A stretch of 37,418 nucleotides of DNA from an uncultured Acetatifactor sp. (GTDB lineage: Bacteria; Bacillota; Clostridia; Lachnospirales; Lachnospiraceae), in contig CANQWM010000032.1 of assembly GCA_947627535.1 (NCBI GenBank), positions 1 through 37,418 on the forward strand. The letters are read 5' to 3'. Every line of letters starts with the position of its first letter. Positions within the stretch are counted from its first letter, which is position 1. Under the pieces are notes generated by a model that saw only the letters and a list, made by a program, of their open reading frames with translations, was not told the origin of the DNA and did no database searches. Shown in pieces: positions 33,825-37,418 of the stretch. The position numbers were made by a program, and so were the translations under genes.

Positions 33825-34070
33825 AATAATTTTCATTATCCGCGGTACCACCCGCATTGAACAGCCGTTCCTTCCGTCAAAGGCATCCTCGGCCATTCCC
33901 CTCCTGCACTTAACGCGTACACACGTGCCGTCCTAGCGCCTGTAACGTTCAGGCGGCCTGCTCCGGAGCGTTCCCTTCGCCGGTTCCCGCTGACAGCGCT
34001 TTCAGTCGGTGACGCCGTCTTCCTGTCGCTTTCCCCCGCAAGAGTCTCCTTCTCTGCATTTACTGATTTG
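33786..34070 (-). ncRNA. T-box riboswitch leader of the aspS-gatCAB operon
   Basis: The T-box core GGGTGGTACCGCG is at 33841-33853 (minus strand). It is followed by a strong terminator (arms about 14 bp, 33791-33824, then TTTT at 33787-33790). The antiterminator would pair with the free CCA end of uncharged tRNA, allowing transcription of aspS-gatCAB when charged tRNA is scarce. The 5' part begins GCAGAGAAGGAGA. It contains AAAGCGA, matching the Stem I AG-bulge of known T-boxes. The 3' side of Stem I contains CGAAGGGAACGC; aligned by eye to the glyQS T-box, the specifier falls at GAAC (33970-33973). That reads AAC (Asn), with GAA (Glu) overlapping. The T-box call is near certain; the specifier is moderate. 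Confidence 0.9.
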
Positions 34071-34076
34071 TGAGTT

Positions 34077-34105
34077 ATCCTACCACACTTTATTTGATTT
34101 TGCAA
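34077..34105 (-). promoter_or_regulatory. Promoter of the T-box/aspS-gatCAB operon
   Basis: TTGCAA (34100-34105) and TAGGAT (34077-34082) with a 17-bp spacer. Transcription would start near 34070, just before the first Stem I helix, which agrees with a T-box leader of about 420 bases to the aspS start. Confidence 0.6.
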
Positions 34106-34176
34106 GGTAGAATTCCCGATTTTTATAAAATTATGATTCCCGATTCATATAAAAAATGCTGACGGGCACTCTGCTC

Positions 34177-35397
34177 TTACAGCTTCAGAGTCCTGATCCT
34201 GTCCACGGCCTCCACCGTATTCTCATAACTGCCGAACGCCGTGAGCCTGAAATATCCCTCGCCGCTGGGACCGAAGCCGGAGCCGGGCGTCCCGACCACG
34301 TTCACGTTTTCCAGCAGCATGTCAAAGAACTCCCAGCTGGTCATGCTTCCGGGGGTCTTGAGCCAGATATAAGGCGCGTTTACACCGCCGGAAACGGTAA
34401 ACCCGGCTTCCTTCAGGCCGTTGTAAATATAACTTGCGTTCTTCATGTAGTAAGCGACCTGTTGTTTCAGCTGTTCCTTTCCGGCCTCGGAATACACGGC
34501 CTCGCCCGCTCTCTGCACGATGTAGGGCGCCCCGTTGTACTTGGTGCCGTGCCGTCTTGCCCAGAGGCTATGCAGCATCACGTCGCCGCACTTCAGCTCT
34601 TTCGGAATCACAGTGAAGCCCAGGCGCACGCCGGTAAAGCCTGCGTTCTTGGAGAACGACCGCAGTTCGATGGCACAGGTCTGTGCTCCCTGGCACTCGT
34701 AGATGCTGTGGGGCACATCCGCATCGGAAATATAAGCCTCATAGGCTGCGTCATAAATGATCACGGCTCCCACTTTGTTGGCGTAATCCACCCATTCCTG
34801 CAGCTGTGCCTTTGTCACGGTTGCACCGGTGGGATTGTTGGGGAAGCACAGATAGATCAGATCCGGCGTCTCTTTCGGCAGCTCCGGCGCAAAACCATTG
34901 GCCGCCGTACAGGGCATATAGATCACATCGCTCCATGTTTCCGTATTTTTATCATAGGTTCCGGTCCTTCCCGCCATCACGTTAGAATCCACATAGACGG
35001 GGTAAACGGGATCACAGACCGCGATCTTGTTGTCCAGGCCAAAGATCTCCTGAATATTGCTGGAGTCACACTTCGCCCCGTCGGACACAAAGATCTCGTC
35101 CGGAGAGATATCGCATCCCCTGGCCCTGTAATCGTTCTCTGCGATGGTGTCTCTCAAGAATTCATACCCCAGATCGGGCGCGTATCCATGAAAGGTCTCC
35201 GCATGGCCCATCTCATCCACCGCCCTGTGAAGCGCTTCGATAATGGCCGGAGCCAGCGGCTGGGTCACGTCGCCGATCCCAAGGCGGATGATCCTTTTAT
35301 CCGGATGCGCCGCACTGTATGCGTTCACCTTTTTCCCAATCGTGGAAAACAGATAGCTTCCGGGAAGCTTCAGATAATTTTCGTTCAGTTTAAACAT
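34177..35397 (-). CDS. dapL: LL-diaminopimelate aminotransferase
   Basis: 406-residue PLP enzyme that converts tetrahydrodipicolinate directly to LL-diaminopimelate using glutamate, bypassing the acylated succinylase or acetylase branches of lysine synthesis. The family start [16 protein letters not shown] is present, with [12 protein letters not shown], the PLP-phosphate loop [20 protein letters not shown] (184-192), and the PLP lysine Lys250 in [15 protein letters not shown]. It lies 24 bp after dapF, whose product uses its LL-DAP; the pair forms a compact operon supplying meso-DAP for peptidoglycan and lysine. Confidence 0.95.
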   Translation of the reverse strand: MFKLNENYLKLPGSYLFSTIGKKVNAYSAAHPDKRIIRLGIGDVTQPLAPAIIEALHRAVDEMGHAETFHGYAPDLGYEFLRDTIAENDYRARGCDISPDEIFVSDGAKCDSSNIQEIFGLDNKIAVCDPVYPVYVDSNVMAGRTGTYDKNTETWSDVIYMPCTAANGFAPELPKETPDLIYLCFPNNPTGATVTKAQLQEWVDYANKVGAVIIYDAAYEAYISDADVPHSIYECQGAQTCAIELRSFSKNAGFTGVRLGFTVIPKELKCGDVMLHSLWARRHGTKYNGAPYIVQRAGEAVYSEAGKEQLKQQVAYYMKNASYIYNGLKEAGFTVSGGVNAPYIWLKTPGSMTSWEFFDMLLENVNVVGTPGSGFGPSGEGYFRLTAFGSYENTVEAVDRIRTLKL

Positions 35398-35421
35398 GTT
35401 TTCCTCTCCTTTTCTGGCCGC

Positions 35422-36282
35422 TTAAAATATCGTGCCTTCAAACACCGTTGTCGCCGGACCCGTCATATAGATCAGATTGGATTCCCGATCCCACTCTATG
35501 AACAGTTCCCCTCCCAACAGTTTAACCGTTACGGAAGGATCCGTCAAATCATTTAAAACACAGGCCGTCACAGCCGCACAGCACCCCGTGCCGCAGGCCA
35601 GCGTCTCACCGGCTCCCCGCTCCCAGACCCGCATGAACACAGTATTGCGGTCAAGGACCTCAACGAACTCCGTATTGATGCGGTTCGGAAAACGCTCATG
35701 CTTCTCAAACAGCGGACCGATCCGTTCCAGCTCCAGCTTCGCCACATCCTTCCCGAAGATCACGGCATGCGGATTTCCCATGGATACGCATGTCATACGA
35801 TATTCTCTCCCGTCTACGCTGATCGGTTCGTCTATGACCCTGTCTCCGGCCGCTTTCACAGGAATATTTGACGGCTCCAGAACAGGACTTCCCATGTTGA
35901 CGCGCACCTTCGTCACGCAGCCGCGGCTCTGCCCCGCGCCTTCCGGCCGTTCCACCGTAAGATCCAGATGTTTCACCTTGCCTGCGCTGACAACGGTAAT
36001 GTGCTCCCGATCCGTCAGTCCCTTATCGTAAACAAACTTACCCACACAGCGGATCCCGTTGCCGCACATTTCCCCACGGGAGCCGTCCGCATTATACATT
36101 TCCATCTCAAAGTCGGCTTCCCGCGCCGGGTGAATGAAGATCAGTCCGTCCCCTCCGATTCCGAAATGCCTGTCGCTGAGCCGCCTCGCCAGCTCGCTTT
36201 TTCGCTCCGGAGGAATTTTTTCCTCAAAACCGTTCACATAAATATAGTCGTTTCCGCAGCCTTCCATCTTGGTAAACTTCAT
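35422..36282 (-). CDS. dapF: Diaminopimelate epimerase
   Basis: 286-residue cofactor-independent racemase interconverting LL- and meso-diaminopimelate. The two-base catalytic cysteines are visible: Cys73 in EMCGNGIRC, and the second in ETLACGTGCCA. The start motif FTKMEGCGNDYIYV is as in the family. I chose the ATG at 36282 because GGGAGG lies about 8 bases upstream; an in-frame ATG 51 bases earlier adds unmatched residues. First gene of the dapF-dapL pair. Immediately upstream (36405 on) the sequence changes to mobile-element debris, so the native promoter region may be disturbed. Confidence 0.95.
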   Translation of the reverse strand: MKFTKMEGCGNDYIYVNGFEEKIPPERKSELARRLSDRHFGIGGDGLIFIHPAREADFEMEMYNADGSRGEMCGNGIRCVGKFVYDKGLTDREHITVVSAGKVKHLDLTVERPEGAGQSRGCVTKVRVNMGSPVLEPSNIPVKAAGDRVIDEPISVDGREYRMTCVSMGNPHAVIFGKDVAKLELERIGPLFEKHERFPNRINTEFVEVLDRNTVFMRVWERGAGETLACGTGCCAAVTACVLNDLTDPSVTVKLLGGELFIEWDRESNLIYMTGPATTVFEGTIF

Positions 36283-36404
36283 TCCGGCATCCTCCCTGTT
36301 TTCGCCTTTCCCATTCCTGCACCCTCCGGTCACAACGCGGCTGTCTTCCTCCCCGTCCGGATCATTTTATTCAACTAATAGTTTCTGTTATGATAAGATC
36401 TTTG

Positions 36405-36715
36405 TCAAGAGGGATTTTCAAAACCCCTATTTCCGTCCGTGCGGTTTTCGTCATGATTCAGGATTTCGTTCATCGCCGCATAAGGCACTTCCATGAGCAT
36501 ATACCACTCCGTACCCTCTATGGGCGCATAATACATACACATATGGACGCCTGCCGCCTTGAATATTACCATGCCGGATTCGCCGTTTCTGAAGTCGTCC
36601 TCTATCTGTTCCACGGAGAAGCCCTCGTCAAAATCGGCGTATTCCCTGAATTTGGAAAGAACATTGGTGCTCTTCGGAAGATCAGAGAAAATGGGCTTTA
36701 CGAACATACGCCACT
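36405..36715 (-). pseudogene. Fragment of an extracellular dCache-like sensor domain
   Basis: About 95 codons read FVKPIFSDLPKSTNVL, then EGFSVEQIEDDFRNGESGM, VIFKAAGVHMCMYYAPIEG and TEWYMLMEVPY. This resembles the membrane-distal part of dCache sensor domains found in Lachnospiraceae GGDEF proteins and histidine kinases, where YYAPIxGTxWY is typical. Both ends are cut. There is no start codon belonging to the domain, since the upstream extension of the frame runs antisense through the TnpV-like region. The C-terminus loses similarity after about MNEIL, with no transmembrane helix or signalling output domain. A relic, not a gene. Confidence 0.6.
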
Positions 36716-36733
36716 TTACCGACGACGGCGTGC

Positions 36734-37078
36734 GTGGGACGACGTTCAATCGTCCCGGACAGAACGCCATGCTTGACGAAATCCGGGCGGAAAACGTGGC
36801 ACAACGTCCAGCGGCTCCGGGAAACCAAGCGCCGCGCCCCCAAGACGCAGAACGCCCCAAACCGTCTGACCGGGCTTGTGAAGAAGCTCTATGAGCATTG
36901 TGCAGAAATCAACGAGGCGGCACAGCGCCGTATCGACCTTATCATGCCGGAGCTTGTGGGGAGCGCCGGAGCTACCGAGGACTTGAAACGAAATGACCAG
37001 CTTGCATGGGTGGGACTGATGAACGCTTGCCGGGCGCAGGCGGACGAGATTGTGAAGTTTGAACCTATCTACAATTGA
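36734..37078 (+). pseudogene. TnpV-like transposon protein, N-terminus disrupted
   Basis: The last 65 or so codons (LVKKLYEHCAEINEAAQRR, then MPELVGSAGATEDLK and WVGLMNACRAQADEIVKFE, ending IYN) match the C-terminal half of TnpV, a small protein carried by Clostridia and Enterococcus transposons. Its normal end is W-V-G-L-M-N-A-C followed by a Q-A-E-E-I-V helix. The N-terminal 45 codons (from a GTG) do not look like TnpV, and the frame begins at the junction with the sensor fragment, so the 5' part was lost. TnpV's role in transposition is undefined. No transposase or inverted repeat is visible. Confidence 0.55.
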
Positions 37079-37224
37079 CGGGGACAAGCCGGGACAACGG
37101 ATAGGAACGCTCTGGACGAGGACAAAATCGCCGGGGCGTTTTCTATTCGGTATACACAGAGATTTAAGGAAAAGATTTTGATAAGTTTTCTTGAGGAATG
37201 ATAGATTTCTTCACATTTGGGTGG

Positions 37225-37271
37225 TATAATGTTAAATGTCGAGTGGGCGACTGTTCGACAAATCGGCATTT
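37225..37271 (+). promoter_or_regulatory. Extended -10 promoter with inverted-repeat leader
   Basis: TGG-TATAAT (37222-37230) is a perfect extended -10; the -35 is weak. Directly downstream lie imperfect arms AAATGTCGA (37234-37242) and TCGGCATTT (37263-37271), with an inner GTCGA/TCGAC pair. These could be a repressor site or a 5' stem-loop. The stretch 37079-37293 holds no gene. Confidence 0.5.
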
Positions 37272-37293
37272 ACTGTTTTTGGGAGGAGATAAA

Positions 37294-37418
37294 ATGCGTC
37301 GTTCAGATAGAGAAGTCAAAGAGTTAAAAGATATTTTAGCCATCATGAAAAAATGTGATGTATGTCGTATTGCTTTGAACAATAATGATTACCCGTATAT
37401 ATTGCCACTCAATTTTGG
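37294..37418 (+). CDS. Pyridoxamine 5'-phosphate oxidase-like (NimA-type) protein, partial
   Basis: The first 41 codons are seen before the window ends. MRRSDREVKELKDILAIMKK, then CDVCRIALNNNDYPYILPLNFG, is the typical N-terminus of FMN-binding split-barrel proteins of the NimA family. Members reduce small molecules; some inactivate nitroimidazoles. GGGAGGAG lies 5 bases before the ATG, and an extended -10 promoter is 64 bp upstream. Its AT-rich start contrasts with the GC-richer housekeeping genes, and it follows a TnpV-like remnant, so it may have arrived with a mobile element. The rest of the gene is outside the window. Confidence 0.75.
   Translation, partial: MRRSDREVKELKDILAIMKKCDVCRIALNNNDYPYILPLNF

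Noticed and set aside
34156..35556. Plus-strand open frame of 466 codons
   Set aside because: It is antisense to dapL, with Lys250 and family motifs on the other strand; no family is recognisable in the plus frame.
37121..37143. CGCC-GGGGCG followed by TTTTCT after the TnpV-like frame
   Set aside because: The stem would have only 4 pairs with a 2-base loop, which is sterically poor for an intrinsic terminator.

Overview
The window reads as a chromosomal segment of a moderately GC-rich Clostridia, most likely a Lachnospiraceae member. The grounds are the gene content: DUF6062 and DUF6106 genes, lysine synthesis through LL-diaminopimelate aminotransferase, a formyltransferase-only PurH paired with a PurO-type IMP cyclohydrolase, and GlnRS coexisting with AspRS-GatCAB. 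Strong GGAGG ribosome sites and TTGACA-type promoters fit the same group. The taxonomic call is inference from gene families; no rRNA marker is present. I saw no tRNA, rRNA, CRISPR array or complete insertion sequence.

Layout. (1) 1-4650 is a patchwork with decay: a TetR regulator, a broken flavin reductase-like stub behind a duplicated palindromic operator, a methyltransferase fragment, a drug-type ABC transporter preceded by the tail of a lost TetR gene, a class I glutamine amidotransferase-like hydrolase, and an N-terminally truncated gene directly after exoA. (2) 4651-15050 is mixed housekeeping and envelope genes: exonuclease III, a GtrII-like membrane glycosyltransferase, a NagD-like HAD phosphatase, DegV, an M19 dipeptidase, an MBOAT/SGNH acyl-transfer pair, a DUF6062 protein with a duplicated Cys/His module, a TetR regulator and a small acidic membrane-anchored protein. 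(3) 15083-27055 is a long minus-strand block reading guaB, a GGDEF-EAL protein, purO, AICAR formyltransferase, a DHH phosphoesterase, glnS, a DUF2225 protein and a MocR regulator. It couples the end of purine synthesis (AICAR to IMP to XMP) with a c-di-GMP enzyme. (4) 27065-28565 holds two divergent small membrane proteins. (5) 28566-34105 is a T-box-controlled aspS-gatC-gatA-gatB operon for indirect aminoacylation. (6) 34177-36282 is dapF-dapL for meso-diaminopimelate and lysine. (7) 36405-37418 is mobile-element debris (a sensor-domain fragment abutting a TnpV-like remnant), followed by the start of a NimA-like flavoprotein gene with its own promoter.

I found no clearly new multi-gene defence or biosynthetic system. 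The most interesting signals are regulatory or architectural. They are the aspS-gatCAB T-box with a GAAC string at the likely specifier position, where Glu GAA and Asn AAC codons overlap; the guaB / c-di-GMP / purO-purH arrangement with a hairpin directly before purO; the perfect 12-bp hairpin at the 5' end of the guaB transcript; the paired operators ahead of a broken gene; and the twice-repeated CxxC...CxxH module in the DUF6062 protein.
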